NCBI GenBank assembly: GCA_031280125.1
Contig: JAITHE010000137.1
Location: 1-41,855 of the forward strand
Direction: 5' to 3'
Origin: Treponema sp.
Lineage (GTDB): Bacteria > Spirochaetota > Spirochaetia > Treponematales > Breznakiellaceae
DNA: 41,855 nt
This document shows positions 1 to 7,221 of the stretch, one piece after another. The position numbers were made by a program, and so were the translations under genes. Every line of letters starts with the position of its first letter. Position 1 is the stretch's first letter. The notes under the pieces were generated by a model that was given only the letters and a program-made list of their open reading frames with translations, was not told the DNA's origin and did not search any database.

Positions 1-1259
1 AGGGCGGCGATCTGTTCCGGGCTTATGCCGAATCCCGCCAGATCCTCGTCGGAGAGGGCAAGAAAATCGACAATGTAGTCGATCTCCCGTTCCCGCAGGA
101 TTTCCGCCGCCGCCGCGTCCACCCCGGGGAGTTCGGAGATCCGGGAAAGCTCTTCCCCGTAATCCCCGGCATCGCCGAAGAGCTCCGAGACCGCCCGCCG
201 GGATTCGGCGGTAATATCCATGTCCCGGAACTGGGCCTCGGTCTTCACATCGATATTCCAGTCCACCAGCCGGTTGGCGAGCCTCACGTTAAGCCCCTGC
301 TTGCCGATGGCCAGGGAAAGCTGGGAATCGTTCACCACCGCCAGGGCCTGGTGCTTCCCCTCGTCCAGGACGATCACGTCCCGGACCTCCGCGGGGGAGA
401 GGGCGTTTTTGATAAAGCGCCGGGGATCCGGATCGTACTTCAAGATATCGATCTTCTCCCCGAAGAGCTCCTTGATCACCGCGAGGATCCGCACCCCCTT
501 GAGGCCCACACAGGCCCCCACGGGGTCCACATCCTCCCGGTTGGAGTAGACCGCGAGCTTGGTCCGGTAGCCCGGCTCCCGGACGATCTTGTGGATCTCC
601 ACGGTCTTGTCGTAAACCTCGGGCACCTCAAGCTCAAAGATCGCCTTCACGAAATCCGTATGGGTCCGGGAAAGCACCACCTGGAGCCCCGAAGTGGTCT
701 TGTTCACCTCGGTGATCAGGGCCTTGATCCGGTCGTTTACATGGTACAGCTCCCGGGGGGACTGGTACTTTTTAGGAAGGATCCCCTCCATTTTGCCCAG
801 ATCCACATAGATGGTACCGTTCCGTTCCCGCTGGTAGTAACCGATAATGATTTCTCCCACCTTGTCTTTGAACTCGGAGTAGAGACTGTCCTTCTGGATT
901 TCCCGGATAGACTGGTGGGCGGTTTGTTTGGCGCTCTGGACGGCGATGCGGTCAAAATCCCGGGGATCCACCTCGATAAGAAGGTCGTCCCCCAGTTCCG
1001 CTTCGGGGTTAAGTTCCCGGGCTTCTTCCAGGTCGATCTCGGAAACCGGATCAAAGACCCCGTCGACTATCTTTTTCTGGGCGTAAATTGAAACAACCCT
1101 GTTGTCCTCGTTGAACCGTACAATGGCGTTATCCGCGTTTCCAAAACGGCGTTTGTAGGCCGCCAAAAGGGTATTTTCTATGGTTTTGAGGATCAATTCC
1201 TCGGAAATACCCCTGTCCTGAATAAGCTGACGGATTGCTTCCGACATATCCGTTGCCAC
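1..1259 (-). CDS. nusA: Transcription termination/antitermination factor NusA (3' end missing)
   Basis: Binds RNA polymerase and nascent RNA and controls pausing, termination and antitermination in the cytoplasm. The translation, read from the minus strand, starts MATDMSEAIRQLIQDRG and runs through the N-terminal RNAP-binding domain, an S1 domain (around LYHVNDRIKALITEVNK) and KH domains with the block DPVGACVGLKGVRI and the block SLAIGKQGLNVRLA. The window edge cuts it after about 419 codons, in the C-terminal helix-hairpin-helix part. I chose GTG at 1259 over ATG at 1247 because a GGAGGT lies 7 nt before the GTG, whereas it is 19 nt from the ATG. It follows rimP by 39 nt, the usual rimP-nusA order; infB would be expected beyond the window. 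Identity is secure, the start slightly less so. Confidence 0.96.
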   Translation of the reverse strand, partial: MATDMSEAIRQLIQDRGISEELILKTIENTLLAAYKRRFGNADNAIVRFNEDNRVVSIYAQKKIVDGVFDPVSEIDLEEARELNPEAELGDDLLIEVDPRDFDRIAVQSAKQTAHQSIREIQKDSLYSEFKDKVGEIIIGYYQRERNGTIYVDLGKMEGILPKKYQSPRELYHVNDRIKALITEVNKTTSGLQVVLSRTHTDFVKAIFELEVPEVYDKTVEIHKIVREPGYRTKLAVYSNREDVDPVGACVGLKGVRILAVIKELFGEKIDILKYDPDPRRFIKNALSPAEVRDVIVLDEGKHQALAVVNDSQLSLAIGKQGLNVRLANRLVDWNIDVKTEAQFRDMDITAESRRAVSELFGDAGDYGEELSRISELPGVDAAAAEILREREIDYIVDFLALSDEDLAGFGISPEQIAA

Positions 1260-1266
1260 GTCCCGT

Positions 1267-1272
1267 ACCTCC
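1267..1272 (-). promoter_or_regulatory. Ribosome binding site that decides the nusA start
   Basis: GGAGGT on the minus strand, 7 nt before a GTG at 1259 and 19 nt before the first ATG at 1247. The spacing favours the GTG and adds four residues (MATD) to the protein. Confidence 0.7.
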
Positions 1273-1298
1273 TGTCAATGTACCCCGCGAAATCGCGG

Positions 1299-1820
1299 TC
1301 AGTTAAGCCTTGCCTTGGCTATGGTTTCATACTTCACTTCGGTTATCCCTTCCTCCGTTTCCAGGAAGATCTTTTCCCTATCCAATCCCCGCAGTATTCC
1401 CGTCTGCCAGGCGGAGGTATCGGTCCGGTAGCACCGGACGGGCCGGCCGGTAAAATGGCGAAATTCCGCCCCTTCCCTGATAAGCCGGTCCGTACCGGGA
1501 GAAGAAAGCTCCACCGAGAGATCCCTCCCTTCCAGGGTCAGTTCAAGCCGGGGAAGGAGCGCCCGGTGGAGGCGGCTTAGATCGGCAGTCCCGATGGGAC
1601 CGGACCCGCCGGCGGACGGTCCTTCCGGCGGACGAGCCACCACGATCCGTACCCGGACACTTCCCCGGTGTCCGCCGCTTTCCCGCCTGCCGGCTCGGCT
1701 TCTTCCGCTCCGGTAGAGGTCCAGTTCCACCAGGGCAAACCCAAGGCCCCTTACCACCGGTTCTACTTCCTCCGTCAAGGCGGCGCTGTCCCTGTTCATT
1801 TCTCTGGCCTTGTACCGCAT
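1299..1820 (-). CDS. rimP: Ribosome maturation factor RimP
   Basis: RimP helps assemble the 30S ribosomal subunit. The 173-residue product is close to the family's usual 150-170 and shows the family pattern: an N-terminal alpha/beta domain (EPVVRGLGFALVELDLYR), the motif SRLHRALLP, then VELSSPGTDRLIREGAEFRHFTGRPV, which matches the conserved 'E(V/L)SSPGxDRPL' signature, and a C-terminal SH3-like domain. An Arg/Gly-rich stretch (about residues 40-75) is longer than in most relatives. The start ATG at 1820 has GGAG only 2 nt upstream, so ATG at 1799 (MNRDS) is an alternative. It lies directly upstream of nusA, as in most bacteria, and is transcribed from the promoter at 1888-1916 through a leader containing a strong hairpin. 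Confidence 0.9.
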   Translation of the reverse strand: MRYKAREMNRDSAALTEEVEPVVRGLGFALVELDLYRSGRSRAGRRESGGHRGSVRVRIVVARPPEGPSAGGSGPIGTADLSRLHRALLPRLELTLEGRDLSVELSSPGTDRLIREGAEFRHFTGRPVRCYRTDTSAWQTGILRGLDREKIFLETEEGITEVKYETIAKARLN

Positions 1821-1832
1821 TCTCCGCCTATG

Positions 1833-1863
1833 AAAAAGGGGTCGTTTGAACGGCCCCTTTTTT
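1833..1863 (-). terminator. Intrinsic terminator or attenuator in the rimP-nusA leader
   Basis: On the minus strand the arms AAAAAGGGG-CGT and ACG-CCCCTTTTT pair with one mismatch around a TCAA loop and end in a T-run. The hairpin lies between the predicted transcription start (about 1881) and the rimP ATG (1820). It can end read-through from the cyclase gene, and it would also sit in every rimP-nusA transcript. The A-tract and T-tract make it symmetrical, so it could act in both directions. Confidence 0.7.
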
Positions 1864-1887
1864 CACTACCATAAGACTGTCCAGATT

Positions 1888-1916
1888 AATCTACCACAGG
1901 ATACGCAAGGTGTCAA
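1888..1916 (-). promoter_or_regulatory. Sigma-70 promoter of rimP-nusA
   Basis: Minus strand TTGACA (1916-1911), 17-nt spacer, TAGATT (1893-1888). The -35 box is perfect and the -10 box matches at four of six bases. The predicted start is near 1881, giving a leader of about 61 nt that contains the 1833-1863 hairpin. Confidence 0.75.
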
Positions 1917-2002
1917 GGGGATTGTCCGCCGCCGGTTCCCTCCCCTTGTTCCGGAGGGTTCCGCGGGAGTTCCAGGTTCCGGCGGCTTCTTGCCCCGGCG
2001 GT

Positions 2003-3907
2003 CTATTTTTCCGTCATGGTTACCGTGCCGTCCCAGTCAGCCGGGGGCGGATTAATCAGGTATTCCCCGGTACGTTTCAGATACAGGGAGGAAAGGTAAT
2101 CGTCGCCGCCGGCGGCTTCCAGGGCGGCCTTAAAGTACTGCCCGGCGGTTTCCCATTCCCGCAGGGCGTACAGCTTGAGCCCTTTGTCGTACTGGTCAAG
2201 GGTGTCCTTGTTCAGGGTAAGCTCCGGCGGGATCTCGCCGTCTTCCCCGCCCTTCCAGGCGGCGTAGACCCCGTAGAGCGCCACCGGCTGGTTTTTCCCT
2301 TTGACCCGGACGCTGTCCACCCGCCGAAAGATAAATCCGCCGCCGCTGTCTTCTCCCCGGGTGCTTTCTTCCCGGGCGGCCTCGTAGACGTTTTCAGACA
2401 CGATGATCGCCTGACGGTAATACCGGGTCAGCCCCTCCAGGCGGGAAGCCAGGTTAACCGTATCGCCGATCACCGTATAGTCCAGCTTGTCCTGGAAACC
2501 GATGTTCCCCACCATACATTCGCCGTAGTTAATTCCCACCCCGGCGCCGAACCCCCCCTCGGGGAGGACGATCCCCGAGGTGTCCACCCGGGGAATACCC
2601 TTTACCATCCGCAGGGCCGCCCGGACGGCGGAGACGCTGGCGTTTTCCAGGGTTTTGGGGGCGCCGAAGATGGCCATGATAGCGTCTCCGATAAATTTGT
2701 CGATGTTCCCCCCCTCACGGACGATCTCGTTGCACTGGATAGAAAAATACGCGTTAAGAAAATTCACCATCTCCTGGGCGTTGGTTTTTTCCGAAATCTT
2801 GGTAAAATTTTTTATGTCCGAAAAGAGTACCGCCACCACCCTGGTTTCGCTCTGGCTTGCCTGGGCGGCGGATTTCTTGATAATCTCGTCCATAACGTCG
2901 ACGGGGACATAGCGGGCAAAGGCGCTGCGGGTTTTTTTCTGCAAAATCTCCATCTGCCGCAGGCGCAGGGCGTTGGCGGCGATGGGGGCCGCCGCGGAAA
3001 GAAACACCCCCAGGTTTTCCATGATCACCGGAGAAAAGTATTCCTTTACCGACGTGCCGATATGAACCGTGGCAAATTCATCCCCCGACGTTTTAAGGGG
3101 GACCACGACATAGGATTCTATCCGCCGGGTCTTTTCCCCGGCGGGAAAGAAATCTTCCACCTCCCGGGAAAGGACCGGATAATCGGGGAAACGGGTGTTA
3201 AAGTCGGCAATGGCCATGGCATTGAAGTCTTCGGCGGTTTCTCCGGTATACCCGGCATGATTGGCATTGTACACCAAAAGGGAATTGTCCGCGTCCTTTA
3301 TCATGATGGAGCATATCTCCGCTTCACAGACATTGCACAGCAGTTCAAAGATCCCCCGGATAGTTTCTTCCAGGGAACTGAGCCTGTGGGAAAGTTCAGC
3401 CAGGAGTCCCACCAGGGTGGTCTGGAAGAGCTTGTGGTCCAGCAGGTTGTTTACCATTTCAACCAGTGCATTGTCGTTTATCCGCCTGCCCTCCTTTTTT
3501 ATCTGTTCATAATCCGCCGGAGGGCTTTCCGCCAAAAGCCGGTTTATCTGTGTTTTTAGTTCGGCAAAATTCTCCGGAGCTTTTTCAATGTAGTAATCCG
3601 CCCCTGCCTGGCTGCCCCAGAATTTGTCCTTCGATTCCCCCAGGGAAGTAAACATGATCACGGGTATTGTTTTGGTGGAGGGCCGGGTTTTAAGGAGCCG
3701 CGTGGCCTGGTATCCCTTAAAGAGGGGCATCTCCACATCCGTTACGATCAGCTCCGGCAGAAAACTGTACACCATTTTGATTCCCTCCAGGCCGTTTTCC
3801 GCCCGGGCGGTCAGGTAGCCTTCGGAATCAAGGAATTCCAGCAGCATATCCGCGAAGATGTCCGAATCTTCAAAAATCAAAATCCGTTTTTTTTTATCCT
3901 CATCCAT
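2003..3907 (-). CDS. Response regulator with GAF and class III adenylate/guanylate cyclase domains
   Basis: Probable output of the chemosensory cluster: a cytoplasmic enzyme making a cyclic nucleotide under phosphorelay control. The 634 residues show an N-terminal receiver domain (1-120; phospho-acceptor D57 in VTDVEMP), a GAF-like domain (about 180-315), then a class III cyclase catalytic domain (about 350-540) with metal aspartates D364 (LFSDIKNFT) and D408 (IDKFIGDAIMAIFGAP), the adjacent K404, and the motif DYTVIGDTVNLASRLEGL. A TPR-like tail (about 560-620) follows. The motif set looks more like adenylate than guanylate cyclases, but this cannot be settled by eye. Its ATG overlaps the cheA stop by 8 nt, and a GGAG lies within the cheA end, so the two are probably translationally coupled. 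Confidence 0.9.
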   Translation of the reverse strand: MDEDKKKRILIFEDSDIFADMLLEFLDSEGYLTARAENGLEGIKMVYSFLPELIVTDVEMPLFKGYQATRLLKTRPSTKTIPVIMFTSLGESKDKFWGSQAGADYYIEKAPENFAELKTQINRLLAESPPADYEQIKKEGRRINDNALVEMVNNLLDHKLFQTTLVGLLAELSHRLSSLEETIRGIFELLCNVCEAEICSIMIKDADNSLLVYNANHAGYTGETAEDFNAMAIADFNTRFPDYPVLSREVEDFFPAGEKTRRIESYVVVPLKTSGDEFATVHIGTSVKEYFSPVIMENLGVFLSAAAPIAANALRLRQMEILQKKTRSAFARYVPVDVMDEIIKKSAAQASQSETRVVAVLFSDIKNFTKISEKTNAQEMVNFLNAYFSIQCNEIVREGGNIDKFIGDAIMAIFGAPKTLENASVSAVRAALRMVKGIPRVDTSGIVLPEGGFGAGVGINYGECMVGNIGFQDKLDYTVIGDTVNLASRLEGLTRYYRQAIIVSENVYEAAREESTRGEDSGGGFIFRRVDSVRVKGKNQPVALYGVYAAWKGGEDGEIPPELTLNKDTLDQYDKGLKLYALREWETAGQYFKAALEAAGGDDYLSSLYLKRTGEYLINPPPADWDGTVTMTEK

Positions 3908-6188
3908 TGGCTTCTCCGATCAGTTCCCGCACGGCGCTGATTAAATTGTGGTTGTTAAAAGAATGTTTTACGATGTAGCGGTTTGCCCCCAGGGCGGCGG
4001 CCCGTTCTTCCGCCGCTTGATCGCTCCTGGAAGAAATCACGATAACGGGGATATCCCTGAGGCTTTCGTTCTTGCGGATATTTTCTGTAAGCATAAAACC
4101 GTCCATGTTGGGCATGGCAATGTCGGTACAGATAAGGTCGTAGCGGCTGTTCTTGGCCGCCGCCAGGGCCTCCGATCCGTCCGCGGCAGTGTCTACCCTG
4201 TAGCCTTCCGCCTGAAGTATGTCCTTCTCAATCTCCCGGGTAGGCCGGGAATCGTCCACCACCAGGATCGATTTACGCAGCCGTTCATAGTCGATATGGC
4301 GCTTTTTCATGTCGATGGTTTTGGTCCGCCGGGCCATCTTGACCAGGGTGGGGATGTGGAGGACCGGCACCATCTCGTAATCCTCGCTGAGAACCACTCC
4401 GGAAAAGACCCCCATGTTTTCCAGAAAGGAAGGCATGGTTTTGAGGATCACCTGTCTCATGCTGCTGATACTGTCCACCGCCAGGGCGATGGTTTCTTCG
4501 TAGGCCCGGATGATCACTACGAAAACGGAATCGGCGGGGCGTTTTTCGTTCACCGGTATTTTCAGGATCTGGTGGAGGTAGTAGAGTTTAACAATCCGCC
4601 CTTCGTACTTGATCCCCGGGCGGTCCACCACGGTGATAATTTCCCCGCTTGATACCAGCAGTACCGTATCCACAAAATTGGCGGGGATGATAAACTTCAT
4701 TTCCCCCGAGGCAATGGGGAAGCCCATGAGGGAGGCCATGGACAGAGGCACGGAAACGGTAAAGACCGTTCCCTCCCCTTCTGTACTCCGGATCGTGATG
4801 CTGCCCTTCATCAGTTCTATGTTGTTCCGTACAGCGTCCATTCCTACCCCGCGGCCCGACACGCTGGAAAGTTGTTCCGCCGTGGAAAAGCCGCTTTGGA
4901 AAATAAAATTGATAAGTTCCTCTTCGCTCAGGGCGGCGGCCGCTTCCTTGGATACCAGTCCCTGTTCAAGGATTTTCGCGCGAATCCTTCCGGTATTGAT
5001 CCCCCTGCCGTCGTCGCCGATGGTGATCTTCATGACGCCGCTTTCCCTGGCGCAGTGGATGCGGATCCGGCCCGTTTCCTCCTTGCCCGCCGCCCGGCGT
5101 TCAGCGGGACCTTCGATTCCATGATCAATGGAATTACGGATCATGTGGAGAAACACATCCGACAGGGATTCGATGAGGTTTTTATCTATTTCATTTTCCG
5201 CCCCCTCGATACTGATTTTTACCTGCTTGCCCAGCTCCGAGGCGATGGTAAAGACATAGCGGGGATATGCATCCAGCGCCGTGGAAAGGGGCAGCATCCG
5301 CAGGGAGATGACGCTGTCGTAGATTCCCCGGATATGATTCCCCGCGTCCACCGCATGGTTTTTAACCGTTTGGCTCAATCCGCCTATAAGCGGTTCCATG
5401 GCCTGGAATTCCTGGATCAGGGGAGAATTCCAGGGCAGTCCGGCAGTGATAGTCCTGGAACAACGGCGGAAAAAACCGCGGATCCGCTCCGTGTCCCGGA
5501 CAATATTACGGGCGGCGATTTCCAGAGACTGAAGGGCCGCCGTATTTTTGATAATGTCGTTGATCCTTTCCAAGGGTATCCTGATGCTTTCGGACTTTGC
5601 CTCTTCCAGCTTATTCCGTTTTGCCCCTGTGGAGGGGACCGGGGCGCCGCCCTCTCCGGTTTCCGCGTTTACAGGCGGTTTTTCAGGCTGAAAAGCCGTC
5701 CCGAAGGAGGCGCCTTTAACGGCCCCCGCGGCGGAGGCCGCCGGGGCCGTTAAAGGCCGGCCCGGCCCGGCCTTGTTTTTCCTTTCCGGCAGGGAAAAGT
5801 CTTCATTGGCCGCCAGGGCCGCCAGCTCTTTCTGAAAAACCGCCGCCTCCAGCGCCTCTTCCCCGCCGGCTCTGATTTGTCCAAGGCCTCCTTTAAGTTC
5901 GTCCAGGCTGGAAAGGATCAGCCGCATCGCCCGGTCGTTCAGCGAAATCCGTTCCTCCCTGAGGGAGGAAAAAACGCTCTCCAGCGCATGGGAAAGGGTT
6001 TCGGTTTGTTTAAATTCCAGCATCCTGGCGGAACCTTTAAGGGTATGGAGGGCCCGCATCAGGGTTACCAAATCATCCTGAACAGAGGCCCCTTCCTTTA
6101 TCTCAAAAAGCAGGGTCTCCACCACCGAAAGGTTTTCAAAACCTTCGTCAACAAATTTGCCGATGTATTTGGACTTGTCAATCGCCAT
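3900..6188 (-). CDS. cheA: CheA-type histidine kinase with C-terminal receiver domain
   Basis: Central kinase of the cluster, expected to phosphorylate its own receiver and the neighbouring receivers in CheB and the cyclase. The 762 residues show an HPt domain with H48 in ALHTLKGSARML, an Ala/Pro-rich linker (about 125-200) with no recognisable CheY-binding P2 domain, a dimerisation region (about 200-310), an HATPase domain with N box (HMIRNSIDHG, about 348-357), G1 (GDDGRG, 391-396) and G2 (SGRGVGMDAVR, 444-454), a CheW-like domain (about 490-625) and a receiver domain (638-762; D689 in CTDIAMPNMDG). The architecture resembles FrzE/ChpA-type kinases more than flagellar CheA. It overlaps the preceding MCP-like gene by 11 nt. 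A long palindrome lies in the linker codons. Confidence 0.93.
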   Translation of the reverse strand: MAIDKSKYIGKFVDEGFENLSVVETLLFEIKEGASVQDDLVTLMRALHTLKGSARMLEFKQTETLSHALESVFSSLREERISLNDRAMRLILSSLDELKGGLGQIRAGGEEALEAAVFQKELAALAANEDFSLPERKNKAGPGRPLTAPAASAAGAVKGASFGTAFQPEKPPVNAETGEGGAPVPSTGAKRNKLEEAKSESIRIPLERINDIIKNTAALQSLEIAARNIVRDTERIRGFFRRCSRTITAGLPWNSPLIQEFQAMEPLIGGLSQTVKNHAVDAGNHIRGIYDSVISLRMLPLSTALDAYPRYVFTIASELGKQVKISIEGAENEIDKNLIESLSDVFLHMIRNSIDHGIEGPAERRAAGKEETGRIRIHCARESGVMKITIGDDGRGINTGRIRAKILEQGLVSKEAAAALSEEELINFIFQSGFSTAEQLSSVSGRGVGMDAVRNNIELMKGSITIRSTEGEGTVFTVSVPLSMASLMGFPIASGEMKFIIPANFVDTVLLVSSGEIITVVDRPGIKYEGRIVKLYYLHQILKIPVNEKRPADSVFVVIIRAYEETIALAVDSISSMRQVILKTMPSFLENMGVFSGVVLSEDYEMVPVLHIPTLVKMARRTKTIDMKKRHIDYERLRKSILVVDDSRPTREIEKDILQAEGYRVDTAADGSEALAAAKNSRYDLICTDIAMPNMDGFMLTENIRKNESLRDIPVIVISSRSDQAAEERAAALGANRYIVKHSFNNHNLISAVRELIGEANG
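5712..5757. repeat. Long palindrome inside the cheA linker
   Basis: Perfect 15-bp arms (5712-5726 GCCTTTAACGGCCCC; 5743-5757 its complement) enclose a further 5-bp stem (5728-5732/5737-5741) with a GGAG loop. It falls in codons about 144-159 of cheA, in the low-complexity Ala/Pro linker between HPt and dimerisation domains, and keeps the frame open. Confidence 0.85.
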
Positions 6189-7212
6189 GCCCGGCCTGTC
6201 CGTTTGGGGAAGGCTTCGGTTTCCCGGGTGTACCCTTCCGGAGTTCCTCCAGTTCCGCCTCCAGTCCTGCCGCTGCCTCCGCGAGGCTTCCGGCGGAAAG
6301 GGACGCCGCTTCCGCCGTGGAGATAAAACTTTTTAAGCCCCGGGAAACATCGGCGATAGCCAGGTGGATCTGCTCGCTGGATTTGCGCTGTTTTTGCGTA
6401 GACACGGTGATCGTCCGGGCCTGGTTGCTTGTTATCTCCGCTCCAGAACGGATCTCCCGAAAGATGTCCTCCAGATCCTTGATCAGCTTATAACCCTCGG
6501 CGATTCGGTCCGATCCCTCTTCACTGTACACGATCAGAGAGGAGGAGGAATTTTGTATTTCCTCCACCTGTTCCCGGATCTGCCGGGTAAGGCCGGCAAT
6601 ATCATCCGCCAGGCGGTTAACCTCCGCTGCTACCACGGCGAAGCGCTTTCCCGTTTCGCCGGTGCTGGCCGCTTCCAGGGCGGCGTTAAAGGCGATCACC
6701 TTGGTCTGATCGGTGATGGTATTGATAACCCGCACAATGTCCCGGATTTTGTTGACCTTGTTTCCCAGGGAGACGATGCCGCTGATGACGCCGGAATTTT
6801 TTTCCTTGATGTCGCCCATTTTTTTTACATTTTTTTCCAGCACGGCAAAGCCCTTCAGCACGTCCCCTTCCATTTTGGAGGCAACGGTGGCGACGCTGCC
6901 GGTTTTGTCGGCGATCTCCGCCGCGATCCGGGTACTTTCAGTAACGGTGGTTTCTATCTCTTCCATGCTGGCAGCCTGACTGTTGGCGGTGGCGGCATTG
7001 TCCCTCCCCGCGAGGGATATGGAAGAGGCCGAGGTCCGGATTGTTTTTATCATGACGGCGGTTTTCCCCAGGGCCTCCGTCGAACCTTTACCGGAACGGG
7101 AAAGGCCGTCTTCCAGGGTCCGGATCCGCCTTTTAAGGGAACCCGCCGCGGGGAGGGTAACGGCGGCGGCAAGGAACGCTCCCGCCGCAAAACACAGAAC
7201 CTGTCCAAGCAT
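6178..7212 (-). CDS. Short MCP-like chemoreceptor signalling protein without HAMP
   Basis: Signalling partner of the CheA/CheW array. The 344 residues have one N-terminal hydrophobic segment (about 4-26), no visible sensor or HAMP domain, and then a long coiled-coil MCP signalling domain. The hairpin tip is recognisable but diverged: ITDQTKVIAFNAALEAASTGE followed by RFAVVAAEVNRLADD, where most MCPs have QTNLLALNAAIEAARAGE and GFAVVADEVR. The tail (from about 325) is Gly/Pro-rich and may be disordered. ATG at 7212 has GGGAGG 4 nt upstream. It lies between the full MCP (9-nt gap) and cheA (overlap), so it probably supplies a second, sensor-less input or an adaptor to the same array. Confidence 0.85.
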   Translation of the reverse strand: MLGQVLCFAAGAFLAAAVTLPAAGSLKRRIRTLEDGLSRSGKGSTEALGKTAVMIKTIRTSASSISLAGRDNAATANSQAASMEEIETTVTESTRIAAEIADKTGSVATVASKMEGDVLKGFAVLEKNVKKMGDIKEKNSGVISGIVSLGNKVNKIRDIVRVINTITDQTKVIAFNAALEAASTGETGKRFAVVAAEVNRLADDIAGLTRQIREQVEEIQNSSSSLIVYSEEGSDRIAEGYKLIKDLEDIFREIRSGAEITSNQARTITVSTQKQRKSSEQIHLAIADVSRGLKSFISTAEAASLSAGSLAEAAAGLEAELEELRKGTPGKPKPSPNGQAGHGD

Positions 7213-7221
7213 GGAACCTCC

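Noticed and set aside
1917-2002. Terminator directly after the cyclase gene
   Set aside because: A GCCGCCGG/CCGGCGGC pairing exists on the minus strand, but with a long loop and no T-run; the hairpin at 1833-1863 is the better candidate.
1910-3559. 549-codon plus-strand open frame
   Set aside because: Antisense to the cyclase gene; G+C-rich third positions open the opposite frame. Composition (Gly/Pro/His-rich) is not protein-like, and the minus-strand protein has full cyclase motifs.
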